From Rhodospirillales bacterium (GTDB taxonomy: Bacteria > Pseudomonadota > Alphaproteobacteria > Rhodospirillales > UBA2165), in contig JADHRD010000004.1 in assembly GCA_016777585.1 (NCBI GenBank), positions 1 through 51,691 of the forward strand: 51,691 nt of DNA, read 5' to 3'. A program made the position numbers and the translations under genes. Shown here in pieces: positions 25,616 through 36,068 of the stretch; the first letter of the stretch is position 1, and each line of letters begins with the position of its first letter. Below the pieces are notes generated by a model, which did not search any database, was not told the DNA's origin, and worked only from the letters and a program-made list of their open reading frames with translations.

Positions 25616-27796
25616 TTAAGCCATGTAGTTTGGCAACCATGCCTCATTCTTTTCTTTCATAGATTCTACAGACATTCTTTGCCCACCAAAAATAAAATCG
25701 CTGCCACAGGCTTTTCCAATCCGGTTTATTGTGACATTCGCTAATTTACATTCGTCAATTACATAACGATCTTGACTTGTTATAATAATATAACGCCCCT
25801 GATCTTCTCCAAATCCCCAATAGTGGGTGGGTATAGCACCTGATAAATCATAAACCTCGATCCCAACGTTAGATACCATTGCCATCTCTGCTAGAGAAAC
25901 CAAAATACCTCCATCTGAGACGTCATGACATGCAGTAATTTTCTGACTATTAATGAGTTTGCGCACACAATCCCCATTAGAACGCTCAGATTTTAAATTA
26001 ACTATAGGTGGCGAACCACATTCTAATTTTTCAATCTCACGTAAATAAATTGATTGCCCCAAATGTCCTATAGTGTCACCAATAAGAAATACACTTTCAC
26101 CATTATCACGAAATTTCAATCCAACGGATTTTCTATAGTCATCGATAAGACCTACACCCCCTATAACGGGTGTAGGAAGAATAGCTTGCCCCCCAGTCTC
26201 ATTATAAAGTGACACATTACCAGAAACAACTGGATATTCTAGTGCAATACAAGCTTCTTTTATACCTCTAATAGCACCAACTAATTGGCCCATAATCTCT
26301 GGTTTTTCAGGATTACCAAAATTTAAATTATCGGTAATTGCCAATGGTTTAGCACCGACTGCCGTAAGATTACGCCAAGTCTCTGCAACTGCTTGTTTGC
26401 CACCTTCAAATGGATCAGAATAACAATACCTAGGCGTACAATCAGTGGTTATAGCTATTCCCTTTTCAGAATTTCTAACTCTTACAACAGCCGCATCACC
26501 CTCTGCAGGCCTAACTGAGTCGCCCATTACGAGATAATCATACTGTTCCCAGATCCACCTTCGAGAGCACAAATCATGAGAAGATAAAAGGCTATTCAAA
26601 CACTCAAAAAGATCTTCTGGTTCTACTGCCAAATCAAAAGAAATGTCATCTTGCGGTTTAGTTTCAGTCCATGGTCTATCATATTCAGGCGCTGCTAATG
26701 CAAGGGGGTCAATAGGTAAATCGGCTTCTATTTTATCACCCATCTTCACAACCATACGGCCAGTATTGGTCAACTTCCCAATAACTGAAAAATCAAGCTC
26801 CCATTTATCCATAATAGCTTCAACAATTTCCTCTTTTCCAGGTTTTGTTACCATTAACATTCGCTCTTGGCTCTCAGAAAGCAGAAATTCATAGGCATTC
26901 ATACCAAGCTCTCGGGCAGGCACTTGATCTAAATTTAATTCGACACCAACACCTCCCTTAGATGCCATTTCAAAGGCGGATGAAGTTAAACCAGCAGCAC
27001 CCATATCTTGGATAGCAATAATTGCATCGGTGCTCATTAACTCTAAACAAGCTTCAATCAGTAACTTTTCTGTAAAGGGGTCGCCAACTTGTACAGTTGG
27101 TCTTTTGTCTTCTGAGTCTGAGTTAAACTCTGTAGACGCCATCGTAGCCCCATGAATTCCATCTCTTCCTGTTTTTGAACCTATGTAGATTACGGAATTA
27201 CCAACACCTTTGGCCGTTGAATAAAAAATATTATTCGTCTCCGCTAAACCTACGGTCATTGCGTTAACCAAAATATTACCGTCATAGCTTTTGTGAAAAT
27301 TTGTTTCTCCACCCACGGTTGGTACACCAATACAATTACCATAACCACCAATCCCCTCAACTACCCCAGATAGCAAATATCGGGTTCGGGGATGTTCTGG
27401 GGAACCGAATCTCAGAGCATTCATATTGGCGATAGGACGGGCTCCCATGGTAAAAACATCACGAAGAATCCCGCCAACTCCCGTTGCAGCCCCTTGATAT
27501 GGCTCAATAAAGCTCGGATGATTATGGCTTTCCATTTTGAATACGATGGCTTGTCCATCCCCTATATCAACAATGCCGGCGTTCTCACCAGGGCCACAAA
27601 TTACCCATGGAGCTTCTGTGGGCAGAGTTTTAAGCCATTTTTTTGACGATTTGTAAGAGCAGTGTTCAGACCACATAACTGAAAAAACACCAAGCTCTGT
27701 TAAGTTGGGCTCTCGACCGAGAATTTCAAGAATATTTTTATATTCTTGGTCAGTTATCCCATGGGAAGCAATCATATCCAATGTTATTTTACTCAT
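25616..27796 (-). CDS. purL: Phosphoribosylformylglycinamidine synthase subunit PurL
   Basis: 726 residues, the small PurL type that works with separate PurS and PurQ. It converts FGAR to FGAM with ATP, using ammonia from PurQ. Marks are [13 protein letters not shown] near residue 42, [34 protein letters not shown], and the second half with [13 protein letters not shown] and [11 protein letters not shown]. Five bases separate it from purQ upstream. Gene order purC-purS-purQ-purL is a clear operon. Confidence 0.98.
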   Translation of the reverse strand: MSKITLDMIASHGITDQEYKNILEILGREPNLTELGVFSVMWSEHCSYKSSKKWLKTLPTEAPWVICGPGENAGIVDIGDGQAIVFKMESHNHPSFIEPYQGAATGVGGILRDVFTMGARPIANMNALRFGSPEHPRTRYLLSGVVEGIGGYGNCIGVPTVGGETNFHKSYDGNILVNAMTVGLAETNNIFYSTAKGVGNSVIYIGSKTGRDGIHGATMASTEFNSDSEDKRPTVQVGDPFTEKLLIEACLELMSTDAIIAIQDMGAAGLTSSAFEMASKGGVGVELNLDQVPARELGMNAYEFLLSESQERMLMVTKPGKEEIVEAIMDKWELDFSVIGKLTNTGRMVVKMGDKIEADLPIDPLALAAPEYDRPWTETKPQDDISFDLAVEPEDLFECLNSLLSSHDLCSRRWIWEQYDYLVMGDSVRPAEGDAAVVRVRNSEKGIAITTDCTPRYCYSDPFEGGKQAVAETWRNLTAVGAKPLAITDNLNFGNPEKPEIMGQLVGAIRGIKEACIALEYPVVSGNVSLYNETGGQAILPTPVIGGVGLIDDYRKSVGLKFRDNGESVFLIGDTIGHLGQSIYLREIEKLECGSPPIVNLKSERSNGDCVRKLINSQKITACHDVSDGGILVSLAEMAMVSNVGIEVYDLSGAIPTHYWGFGEDQGRYIIITSQDRYVIDECKLANVTINRIGKACGSDFIFGGQRMSVESMKEKNEAWLPNYMA

Positions 27797-27800
27797 ATAA

Positions 27801-28493
27801 TCAACCTAATAAATTCCCAGCTATACTTCTAAACAGCCCTTTACCATCAATTCCACCAAATTGATCATCAATGGCGTTTTCCGGATGAGGCATCATACCG
27901 AGAATAGAACCCTCATTATTAAATATGCCCGCAATATTATTTCGAGAGCCATTAACATTGAATTCTTGGGTAATTTCGCCCAATGGACCACAGTAACGAA
28001 ACGCAATTCTACCCTCATTCTCCAACTCGTTAATAGTTTTATCATCAGCAAAAAAATTGCCGTCGTGGTGCGCAACAGGAATATTAATGATTTGTCCTTT
28101 ATGATAATCACCCGAAAATTTTAAATTTTCACAATTAATCTCTAAATTAATCATCTTGCATATGAATTTTAAGTTAGCGTTCCGCATCAATATACCCGGC
28201 AACAAACCCATTTCTGTCAAAATCTGAAAACCATTACAAACACCAAGAATTTTAATTCCTTTTCTAGCTCGATCATAAATTTCTTTTATAATTGGTGAGT
28301 GCGCAGCCATGGCACCAGACCTCAAATAATCTCCATAAGAAAAACCTCCTGGTATGACGATTAAGTCGACATCCGGCATCTCTGTATTCTGATGCCAGAT
28401 TTCAATTGGCTTCACACCTACAATGCTTTCAAAAGCCATTGACATATCTCGCTCCCGATTGGAGCCCGGAAAATTTATAATTGCTATCTTCAT
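27801..28493 (-). CDS. purQ: Phosphoribosylformylglycinamidine synthase subunit PurQ
   Basis: 230 residues, class I glutamine amidotransferase that supplies ammonia to PurL. The nucleophile is the Cys of GVCNGFQ (about residue 86); His and Glu are in MMPHPENA near the C-terminus. [18 protein letters not shown] is typical of PurQ. It is four bases from purL. Confidence 0.98.
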   Translation of the reverse strand: MKIAIINFPGSNRERDMSMAFESIVGVKPIEIWHQNTEMPDVDLIVIPGGFSYGDYLRSGAMAAHSPIIKEIYDRARKGIKILGVCNGFQILTEMGLLPGILMRNANLKFICKMINLEINCENLKFSGDYHKGQIINIPVAHHDGNFFADDKTINELENEGRIAFRYCGPLGEITQEFNVNGSRNNIAGIFNNEGSILGMMPHPENAIDDQFGGIDGKGLFRSIAGNLLG

Positions 28494-28527
28494 TTAGAAT
28501 AAATTGTGTAAGTTTTTATTTTTTTCA

Positions 28528-28773
28528 TTATTCACCGTCAATTTCTATGGAATAATTTTCTATAACCAAGTTTGCTAAAAGTTGCTTGCACATCTCGGTT
28601 ACATGTTTTCTAGCTTGAATAATGCTTGTTTCATCTAATTCTAGTTCAATATACTTTCCTTGACGGACTTCCTGAACACTCCGAAAATCCATTGAATGCA
28701 AAGAACGACTAATTGCCCTACCTTGGGGATCTAGAACTCCATCTTTTAATGTAATATGTACTTTTACTCTCAC
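28528..28773 (-). CDS. purS: Phosphoribosylformylglycinamidine synthase subunit PurS
   Basis: 81 residues, the small structural subunit that joins PurQ to PurL. The pattern VKVHITLKDGVLDPQGRAI with FRSVQEVRQGKYIELEL is diagnostic. It lies 34 bases upstream of purQ and 13 bases after purC. Confidence 0.97.
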   Translation of the reverse strand: MRVKVHITLKDGVLDPQGRAISRSLHSMDFRSVQEVRQGKYIELELDETSIIQARKHVTEMCKQLLANLVIENYSIEIDGE

Positions 28774-28786
28774 TGTTTTTCCTAAC

Positions 28787-29575
28787 TTAATTTATCTTAG
28801 ACATCAATCTAGATTCTAGAATGTTATCTCCAACGTTCTCTGGGAGTATACCGAGACGAGATGCAATCTGCTGATAACTCTCCGCAATGTTATCCATGCC
28901 TGAAAAATACCGATCAAAGCCAAATTTTGATTGAGTTTTGGCATCCCACAAACGACAGCTATCCGGGGAGACTTCGTCAGCCAATATAACACGAACCTGT
29001 TCAGAATCATACAAACGGCCAAACTCCAACTTAAGATCAACCAACCGAACACCAACCCCTATAAATAACCCTAGCAGAAAATCATTAATTCGGAGACTTA
29101 ATGCCATCATTTCTTCGATCTCGTGAGGAGTTGCCCAGCCAAATGCTGTTACATGCTCTTCCAATATCATTGGTTTTGGGAACGTTTCACTTTTATAATA
29201 AAGTTCAATTATAGATCTCGGTAACTGGTCGCCCTCGGATAAATTAAAACGTCTAGCTAAAGAACCTGCAACGACATTACGGACAACAACACCAACTGGT
29301 ATTATCTCAACTTGTTTCACAAGCTGCTCACGCATGTTCAAATTTCTAACAAAATGATTTGGAACTCCTATTTGATCTAGTTTGGTCATTATATATTCAG
29401 AAATACGATTGTTTATTACACCCTTTCCTATAACCATAGGCGGATTCTCATCTATTTGCTCAAGTTTGTGGTCATACACAGCATCATCCTTAAAATGTGC
29501 CGCCAAACAGCCTGGTTTAGAAACTTCAAAGAAGATTTTTGTTTTACCTTCAAAAATTTTTCGTCTTCGAACCAT
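28787..29575 (-). CDS. purC: Phosphoribosylaminoimidazole-succinocarboxamide synthase PurC
   Basis: 262 residues from the chosen ATG. It condenses CAIR with aspartate using ATP. Family marks are RRKIFEGKTKI at the N-terminus, FKDDAVYDHK, GVVVRNVVAGSLARRF and VDLKLEFGR, and ILADEVSPDSCRLWD. The frame opens at a TTG (29590), but the ATG at 29575 has GAGGA eight bases upstream and fits the family start. It is the first gene of the purCSQL operon. Confidence 0.97.
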   Translation of the reverse strand: MVRRRKIFEGKTKIFFEVSKPGCLAAHFKDDAVYDHKLEQIDENPPMVIGKGVINNRISEYIMTKLDQIGVPNHFVRNLNMREQLVKQVEIIPVGVVVRNVVAGSLARRFNLSEGDQLPRSIIELYYKSETFPKPMILEEHVTAFGWATPHEIEEMMALSLRINDFLLGLFIGVGVRLVDLKLEFGRLYDSEQVRVILADEVSPDSCRLWDAKTQSKFGFDRYFSGMDNIAESYQQIASRLGILPENVGDNILESRLMSKIN

Positions 29576-29697
29576 CTTTTTATTCCTCAAAATCCAGATA
29601 ATTTCTGATCGGTTAAGCCATGAAATAATGTAATAATTACATAATTAACGACATTCTCTTTATTCCTAACAAAACAAGATACTTAATGAAACCAAAA

Positions 29698-30468
29698 TTA
29701 AGAGATAACAGGTATATAAGGACTATGTGCCGGTGACCCAGAGGAAAATAGATATTTTGGCCGTGACCGAGAACTCGAAAATATAGAATCTTGCGAGGGT
29801 AACGCAATTAAAGATGAGCATACCGTTCCAAAACCGGAATTTGTCGAAATAGCCATTGCACCTGTGGGGCCCTCATCCGCCTCGTATACCTTACTGGCAA
29901 GAAGAGCCTGCCAAGCAGACCAATCACCCGAAGCGGGATTAGGTACATCAGCCTTCTCAAATTGAGGTAGATAAGTCCTGATCCTTGCTGAAGTGATATC
30001 ATTTAGATCACTGGCGGTAATTAATGACAGACCTTCTGGAATAGGTTTAATCTCCGCATGGGGACCCCAATGAGTATTTGCAAGGCGTATCCAATAAGCA
30101 TCTCTATTATCGGCAAATACTAGGTTAAAAGGTCGATAAGCATTTGGGTCAAGGTCCTCTAGAGCATCTGCTGCGTTTGAAGCATCTGCGTGGTCTAATA
30201 CATCAAGTGGCAATTCACCGCGACTTCTATACCCATCCTTCGGGCCTAAAGATCCTCTTCGGTTTAAAATACCGGCTGCCAACCCATAATCATTAACACC
30301 AAGCCATGTGCCACCAGCTAGAATATCTTTACCCGCTAATACATTTTCGCGCTCGGGCCAATGGCGAGCTGGACTAAGCCATGGTCGATCGATCATTTCA
30401 TCACGGTTTGAAGCAATGATAACGGGCCATTCATTTCCGGGGCGTCGCAAAATAACAAGTGTACACAT
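29698..30468 (-). CDS. NRDE family protein (TANGO2-like)
   Basis: 256 residues with MCTLVILR at the N-terminus, the name-giving ASNRDEMIDRP near residue 19-29, LAGGTWLGVNDYGL and AGILNRRG. The human homologue TANGO2 has been linked to haem movement and lipid metabolism; the bacterial role is not settled. An ATG codon starts the frame and no other start competes. It lies between the purine operon and the ATPase zeta gene, with its own strand matched to purC but 108-122 bases away. Confidence 0.88.
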   Translation of the reverse strand: MCTLVILRRPGNEWPVIIASNRDEMIDRPWLSPARHWPERENVLAGKDILAGGTWLGVNDYGLAAGILNRRGSLGPKDGYRSRGELPLDVLDHADASNAADALEDLDPNAYRPFNLVFADNRDAYWIRLANTHWGPHAEIKPIPEGLSLITASDLNDITSARIRTYLPQFEKADVPNPASGDWSAWQALLASKVYEADEGPTGAMAISTNSGFGTVCSSLIALPSQDSIFSSSRSRPKYLFSSGSPAHSPYIPVIS

Positions 30469-30609
30469 ATTACTAGTATTACAAAATCGAATGTTATTTT
30501 ACCAGACTACTTTTTGAATTTTATAGAAAATATATGTATAAGAGTTGCGGATGTTATAAAATAAAACTAAATTGATCCTAATTTACATTAACAGGCAGTA
30601 TATAAAAAA

Positions 30610-30933
30610 ATGGCAGACTCCTTTAGTGATCGGCAGAAAGGCTTCGAAGCAAAATTTAGCATCGACCAAGAGACTGAGTTTAAAATATCAGTAAGACGAA
30701 ACAAATTGTTAGGGCTTTGGCTCGCAAAAAAACTGGGCATCTTAGAATCAGAGGTAAATGATTATGCTAATAGTGTGATTCAATCTGATTTGGAAGAACC
30801 GGGCGACGAGGATGTAATACGGAAATGTATGTCAGATATTCAGGAAAGAGGAGCCAAAATTACTGATGGCGAACTAAGAGACAAGCTTGCCAGTTTTTCT
30901 AAGGAAGCACATAAACAGATAATGGGTGAGTGA
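30610..30933 (+). CDS. F1-ATPase inhibitor zeta subunit (DUF1476)
   Basis: 107 residues. DUF1476 proteins are the alphaproteobacterial zeta subunit, which blocks ATP hydrolysis by F1 when the membrane is de-energised. FSDRQKGFEAKFSIDQE near the N-terminus is the inhibitory segment; RRNKLLGLWLAKKLG follows and a four-helix body makes up the rest. It is convergent with purB, whose neighbourhood it commonly shares in this class. Confidence 0.92.
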   Translation: MADSFSDRQKGFEAKFSIDQETEFKISVRRNKLLGLWLAKKLGILESEVNDYANSVIQSDLEEPGDEDVIRKCMSDIQERGAKITDGELRDKLASFSKEAHKQIMGE

Positions 30934-30970
30934 TTTAGTTTGTTAATGGTTTCTTGTCCGGATTATTTGA

Positions 30971-32269
30971 TTAATTATTACCGAAAACCCTCTGAAATAC
31001 CGTGTTTACATGCTTTGTATGGTAATCGAGGTCAAAAAAACCCTCAAGTTCATCAGAACTAATTTTCTCCGTAACTTCCCTATCAGATTTCAAGCTACTC
31101 AAAAAATTCTGTCCATTTTGCCAGACTTTCATGGCATTACGTTGCACGATCTTGTATGATTCCTCTCGACTTACACCTGCTTGAGTTAGACCAAGAAGCA
31201 CACGCTGTGAAAATATTAAACCACCTAATTGATCAATATTTTTCTTCATGCTTTCTGGATAAACAAGAAGGTTTTCTATGACTCCCGATAATCGATTCAA
31301 AGCAAAATCGAGAGTTATCGTTGTATCAGGGGAAATCATACGCTCGACTGATGAATGCGAAATATCCCGCTCATGCCAAAGCGCAACATTTTCCTGTGCT
31401 GGAATTACGGAAGCCCTAACAAGTCTTGCCAGTCCTGTTAAATTTTCTGTCAATATTGGGTTTCTTTTGTGAGGCATAGCAGACGAGCCTTTCTGACCTT
31501 CTGAGAAAAATTCCTCAACTTCTCTAACCTCAGTTCTTTGCATATGGCGAATTTCGGTAGCAAGGCGTTCGATTGAACACGCTATTACACCCAAAACTGA
31601 GAAAAACATAGCGTGTCTATCTCTCGGAATAATTTGTGTTGAGATTGGCTCAACAACAAGACCCATAGATTTTGCCACGTATTCTTCAACATATGGATCT
31701 ATATTAGCAAATGTACCAACAGCACCTGAAATGGCACATGTGGCAATTTCTTTCCTTGCCTGAATGAGTCGCTCTCTATTTCTGGAGAACTCAGCATAAA
31801 ATGATGCCAATTTAATACCAAAAGTTACTGGCTCAGCGTGTATTCCATGGCTACGTCCGATTTGTGGTAAGTCTTTAAATTCAAATGCTCTATTTTTCAG
31901 CGCAAGAAGTAAACGATCTAAATCAGACAATAGCAAATCCGATGCCTGAGATAATTGAACAGCTAAACACGTATCCAAAATATCAGAAGAAGTCATTCCT
32001 TGATGCACAAACCGCGCATGATCTCCCACATGCTCTGCCAGATTAGTCAGGAAAGCTATTACATCGTGTTTGGTTTCACGTTCTATTTGATCTATACGTT
32101 CAACCTCAAATTTTCCCTTATTCCACACAGACTTTGCGGCTTCTTTTGGTATCACTCCCAACTCTGCCTGAGCATCACAGGCATGAGCCTCTATCTCAAA
32201 CCATATCTGAAACTTATTTTCTGGTTCCCATATAGAAACCATTTCCTGCCTACTATAACGTGGTATCAT
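30971..32269 (-). CDS. purB: Adenylosuccinate lyase PurB
   Basis: 432 residues. It releases fumarate from SAICAR and from adenylosuccinate, acting twice in purine synthesis. The lyase signature SSAMPHKRNPI is near residues 262-272; TSSDILDTC and GRSHGIHAEPVTFG are further active-site segments. Normal length. It follows map on the same strand after 75 bases and is convergent with the zeta gene. Confidence 0.97.
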   Translation of the reverse strand: MIPRYSRQEMVSIWEPENKFQIWFEIEAHACDAQAELGVIPKEAAKSVWNKGKFEVERIDQIERETKHDVIAFLTNLAEHVGDHARFVHQGMTSSDILDTCLAVQLSQASDLLLSDLDRLLLALKNRAFEFKDLPQIGRSHGIHAEPVTFGIKLASFYAEFSRNRERLIQARKEIATCAISGAVGTFANIDPYVEEYVAKSMGLVVEPISTQIIPRDRHAMFFSVLGVIACSIERLATEIRHMQRTEVREVEEFFSEGQKGSSAMPHKRNPILTENLTGLARLVRASVIPAQENVALWHERDISHSSVERMISPDTTITLDFALNRLSGVIENLLVYPESMKKNIDQLGGLIFSQRVLLGLTQAGVSREESYKIVQRNAMKVWQNGQNFLSSLKSDREVTEKISSDELEGFFDLDYHTKHVNTVFQRVFGNN

Positions 32270-32344
32270 GTTTTTACTCTATTTATTAATATTTTTAAAA
32301 TTAGATGCAGCAAAACTTGCTTGATTAACCGTATAAATAATAAT

Positions 32345-33142
32345 TCAAAGTTTATAGGGCGGCTTATGACATCCAATAGCTGAGCTGGTAAAAATCTCAC
32401 ATCCATTAGATGTAACCCCAATGGAGTGCTCAAACTGCGCAGATAAAGAATGGTCTTTAGTTACAGCAGTCCAACCATCTTTTAAAATGCGCACATCAGC
32501 GCCACCAATGTTAATCATAGGTTCAATAGTAAAAAACATACCTTCTCGAATAACTGCACCTTCCCCAGGATTACCAAAATGGAGTATATTTGGTGCATCA
32601 TGAAAAATTTTACCCAATCCATGGCCGCAAAAATCCCTGACTATTGAATATCGAAAGGGCTCAACATAAGATTGGATAGCATATCCAATATCTCCAACCG
32701 TTGCCCCGGGCTTTACCACCTCGATGCCCTTCATCAACGCATTATATGTTACGTCTATAAGGCGTTTTGCTTTAACACCCACATTGCCCACAAAAAACAT
32801 CCGGCTCGAATCTCCGTGCCAACCATCTACAATTGGTGTAACATCTATGTTGATTATATCACCATCACTGAGAATTTTATCGCCCGGTATGCCGTGACAG
32901 ACAACGTGATTAACCGAAATACAAACTGATTTAGGGTATCCCCGATAATTCAATGGAGCCGATATAGCTCCTTTTTCTGATATAAACTCAGCACACTTTT
33001 GGTCTAATTTACCGGTAGTTACTCCAGGGACAACATAGTCGGCAATATAATCCAGAGTATCTGCCGCCAATCTCCCAGCAACTTGCATACCTAGGAAATC
33101 CTCCTGCGAGTGTATTTTAATTGATCTTGATTGTCCATCCAC
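32345..33142 (-). CDS. map: Type I methionine aminopeptidase
   Basis: 265 residues. It removes the N-terminal Met from new proteins. Metal ligands are visible in INIDVTPIVDGWHGDSSRMF (two Asp), GHGLGKIFHD (His), FFTIEPM (Glu) and the last AQFEHSIGV (Glu). The start is GTG with AGGA nine bases upstream. It lies 18 bases after sfsA, so the two are probably cotranscribed. Confidence 0.97.
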   Translation of the reverse strand: MDGQSRSIKIHSQEDFLGMQVAGRLAADTLDYIADYVVPGVTTGKLDQKCAEFISEKGAISAPLNYRGYPKSVCISVNHVVCHGIPGDKILSDGDIINIDVTPIVDGWHGDSSRMFFVGNVGVKAKRLIDVTYNALMKGIEVVKPGATVGDIGYAIQSYVEPFRYSIVRDFCGHGLGKIFHDAPNILHFGNPGEGAVIREGMFFTIEPMINIGGADVRILKDGWTAVTKDHSLSAQFEHSIGVTSNGCEIFTSSAIGCHKPPYKL

Positions 33143-33160
33143 GTTATGCGTTCCTAAGCC

Positions 33161-33871
33161 TTAAATTTTAATTTCTAGCGGGTTTCTCATAGATATTCCA
33201 TCAGTTGAGATATTACAATCATAACACAATAATTCAACCCCAGCATTTAGTGCTGTCTCAATAGCAGAAGCGTATGCTGGATCAATATCACCAGCGACCG
33301 AAAAATATTTGCAGTCAGCTCTTTGAACCAAATATAACATAACAGCTCGATTTCCTTTTTTTACCTGCTGAGATAATTCGAGCAAGTGTTTTGTGCCTCG
33401 TTTTGTTACGGAGTCTGGAAATTCAGCTGTTTTACTGCCCTTCTCTGGTCGATTCAGCGTCACGCTTTTCACCTCGACATAACAATCTCGGCGTCCAACC
33501 CCCTCAAGGAAAAAATCTACTCTCGATTTTTCACCATAATTTACCTCGCGCTTTATACTTTCATAGCCGAGTAATTCAGGTATCTCGCCTATTTTTAAAG
33601 ACTCGTGAATTAACCTATTTGGTATATTAGTATTTACTCCAACACGCGTCTTGTTCGAACGTATGATTTCTAGGGTATACATCAATTTCCGTTTAGGATT
33701 ATCAACATAAGAAATCCACACATCAGCATCATTCTCCAGTAAATTAATCATAGAACCAGGATTAGCGCAGTGCGCCGTAACTATTCTATTATCCATTAAT
33801 CTAACATCAGCCATAAATCTCTTATACCGCCTAACAAGATTTCCCTTGATTAGTTGACTCTTAAATTTCAA
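33161..33871 (-). CDS. sfsA: DNA/RNA nuclease SfsA
   Basis: 236 residues, normal. First described as sugar fermentation stimulation protein; homologues bind DNA and have a nuclease-like core. N-terminal YKRFMADVRL, AHCANPGSM, SRVDFFLEG and CYVEVKSVTL (a PD-(D/E)XK-like site) and FPDSVTKRGTKHL support it. Start is TTG with GAGGA ten bases upstream, and the resulting N-terminus fits the family. sfsA-map order is common in this class. Confidence 0.95.
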   Translation of the reverse strand: MKFKSQLIKGNLVRRYKRFMADVRLMDNRIVTAHCANPGSMINLLENDADVWISYVDNPKRKLMYTLEIIRSNKTRVGVNTNIPNRLIHESLKIGEIPELLGYESIKREVNYGEKSRVDFFLEGVGRRDCYVEVKSVTLNRPEKGSKTAEFPDSVTKRGTKHLLELSQQVKKGNRAVMLYLVQRADCKYFSVAGDIDPAYASAIETALNAGVELLCYDCNISTDGISMRNPLEIKI

Positions 33872-33893
33872 ATTACAATATTCCTCTAAATAT

Positions 33894-34772
33894 TCACTTA
33901 AACACCTCTGCTAAACTAATTTCACCAGTTCCCCGTTTAAGCGGCTGTTGTTGATTATCAGAGGGTGTCCATGCGGCCAGAAAAAATATTTCAAATGTTG
34001 CTGTTACCGTTCCATCACCATTAGCATAACGCTCTTTATAAATTTCGGCAGCGCGCGAAAAAACATTCCTATTAGTAAACTTCTTCAAACAATTATTTAT
34101 TGCCTGTTGTTCTCCCATTCCTCGTAAATCAAACATAAGCTTCACAGGGTTCTCATACACAACAGAAATTAAATCTGAATCAACAACAGGTAAAGAAAAA
34201 CCGGCACGTTGTAATAAACCTCCAGCATTTTCCATATCAACAAAAGGAGAAACACGCGGACTAGCGCCACCAAGAACTTCGATCTCAGCGGTAATAAGCG
34301 CATCTCTAAGTTCAAATAAAGTGCTGCCTCCAAAAAGACTCGCTAAGAATAATTTATCCTTTTTTAGGGTCCTTCTTATTTGGATAAGTGTTCCAGGTAA
34401 ATCATTAACCCAATGAAGCGATAAGTTGGAGAGGACCACATCTAGGGAGTTATCTTTGATTGGCAAAAATTCCTCATCTCCAACAAAGGCATCTTTTTTT
34501 ACATGTGATATAAATTTCTCTGATATATCACATTGAAATAAGGTTTCTATTTTGTCAGTTCCCCTTAAACAATATAATAACTGCCCTGTATGGCATCCAA
34601 TATCCAAACCAACTTTAAAATCTTCTCTGACATCATTTAATTTATCAATTAATCTATCTGCAACTTCATTAAATAAGAAATTATATTGCTCAAACTTCTC
34701 TGCTGCCCGATCCCTATGAAGTTTAAGAACTTGTCTATTAAAGACTTGCGCGCCTATGCCAGATTTCTTCAA
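33894..34772 (-). CDS. SAM-dependent methyltransferase, NDUFAF5/BioC-like
   Basis: 292 residues. N-terminal FNRQVLKLHRDRAAEKFEQY, SAM-binding motif GLDIGCHTGQLL near 95-106, and LSNLSLHWVNDLPG resemble mitochondrial NDUFAF5, which hydroxylates an arginine of complex I. BioC (biotin synthesis) is a close relative, but no biotin genes are near. The start is a TTG. It is divergent from grxC (147 bases) and followed by sfsA. Confidence 0.85.
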   Translation of the reverse strand: MKKSGIGAQVFNRQVLKLHRDRAAEKFEQYNFLFNEVADRLIDKLNDVREDFKVGLDIGCHTGQLLYCLRGTDKIETLFQCDISEKFISHVKKDAFVGDEEFLPIKDNSLDVVLSNLSLHWVNDLPGTLIQIRRTLKKDKLFLASLFGGSTLFELRDALITAEIEVLGGASPRVSPFVDMENAGGLLQRAGFSLPVVDSDLISVVYENPVKLMFDLRGMGEQQAINNCLKKFTNRNVFSRAAEIYKERYANGDGTVTATFEIFFLAAWTPSDNQQQPLKRGTGEISLAEVFK

Positions 34773-34919
34773 AGTTACTTCACTTTCTGGGTTTACATAT
34801 ATCTAAAAAATTTCAAAGTCTTTAGTAGCATTATAGAAAATTTTGGTCTAGAAGTTAAAGAATTTAAATATAGATAGAAATTCTATGTTCTTGATTTGGT
34901 TGCTAATAAAGGATCGATT

Positions 34920-35177
34920 ATGATTAATATTGACATTTATACGTCACCTTATTGTGAGTTTTGCCATCGAGCAAAAACACTGTTAAATGAGAAGAAACAG
35001 TCGTATAACGAGATTGACATCATCGTCAATCCAGATCAATTTAATAAAATGGTAGTACGATCCGGTGGTAAAACTTCAGTTCCCCAAATCTTTATCGGCA
35101 AAACACACGTTGGTGGTTGCGACGATCTATATGCACTTGAAGAAAATAATAAACTTAATGGAATACTGGAAAAATAA
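34920..35177 (+). CDS. grxC: Glutaredoxin 3 (GrxC)
   Basis: 85 residues. Dithiol glutaredoxin with active site CEFC (Cys12 and Cys15) after YTSPY, and TSVPQIFI and GGCDDL for glutathione binding. The usual GrxC site is CPYC, so the middle pair is a variant. The frame opens at a TTG (34896), but ATG at 34920 has AAAGGA six to seven bases upstream and gives the normal N-terminus. The nitrilase gene follows after 35 bases. Confidence 0.92.
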   Translation: MINIDIYTSPYCEFCHRAKTLLNEKKQSYNEIDIIVNPDQFNKMVVRSGGKTSVPQIFIGKTHVGGCDDLYALEENNKLNGILEK

Positions 35178-35212
35178 ATAAGCCACTATACCAATAAAAC
35201 CATAGGTCTCAC

Positions 35213-36052
35213 ATGACAAATTTTATCGCGGCTTGCGTTCAACATAATGCCACAGAAAACATTGAAACTAATCTTCCAATTGTTAAAGATCTGATACACC
35301 TCGCACTTGACCAGAAAGCTGATTTTATAGCTCTCCCAGAGTGCGTCAGCTTAATGGAGCCCAATCAAGACTATCTGATACAGAAGGCGCCCGAAGAGAG
35401 AGAACATCCATTTCTCGAGTTATACGAAAATGAAGCTAAAAAGTCTAAAATTTGGTTGTTGGGCGGAACGCTTGCTATCAAATCAAAGAATAATCTGGGC
35501 CACAATAAAATCTTCAATCGTCTATATTTGTTTAATCCCTTAGGAAAAATAGTAGCCAAATATGATAAAATACATATGTTCGATGTAAATCTAGGCAATG
35601 GATTAGTTTATAGTGAGTCAGAAACTTACGAAGCTGGAAATCGTGCAGTAGTAGCAAATATCCCTTGGGGGAAGTTGGGTTTATCAATATGCTATGATAT
35701 CAGATTCCCGAACTTATATCGTGATTTAGCTCATGCGGGGGCAAATATTTTATGCGCACCAGCGGCATTTACAAAAGTTACCGGTGAAGCTCATTGGCAT
35801 ATATTGCAAAGAGCTAGAGCAATTGAAACAGGAAGTTTTATTATTTCTCCAGCTCTTTGCGGAAGTCACTCTGGAGGCAAAGAAACCTACGGCCATTCCT
35901 TAATTATTGACCCTTGGGGCAAAATCCTAGCAGATGGTGGAGAAGGCCCTGGAGTGATTAGTGCTAAAATTGATATGAATAAAGTAAATGAAGTAAGGGC
36001 AAAAATTCCTTCACTACAGCATGATAGAACCTTTACGTTAGAGACAGTATAA
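35213..36052 (+). CDS. Carbon-nitrogen hydrolase (Nit1-like, probable deaminated-glutathione amidase)
   Basis: 279 residues of the nitrilase superfamily. The catalytic triad is visible: Glu43 in LPECVS, Lys119 in YDKIHMFD, Cys160 in ICYDIRFP. Similarity to Nit1 suggests repair of deaminated glutathione, which fits with the adjacent glutaredoxin; the substrate is an inference. It lies in the grxC-nitrilase-DUF1178 order typical of alphaproteobacteria. Here a methyltransferase gene on the opposite strand separates it from DUF1178. Confidence 0.92.
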   Translation: MTNFIAACVQHNATENIETNLPIVKDLIHLALDQKADFIALPECVSLMEPNQDYLIQKAPEEREHPFLELYENEAKKSKIWLLGGTLAIKSKNNLGHNKIFNRLYLFNPLGKIVAKYDKIHMFDVNLGNGLVYSESETYEAGNRAVVANIPWGKLGLSICYDIRFPNLYRDLAHAGANILCAPAAFTKVTGEAHWHILQRARAIETGSFIISPALCGSHSGGKETYGHSLIIDPWGKILADGGEGPGVISAKIDMNKVNEVRAKIPSLQHDRTFTLETV

Positions 36053-36068
36053 AAAGATAAAGAAGAAT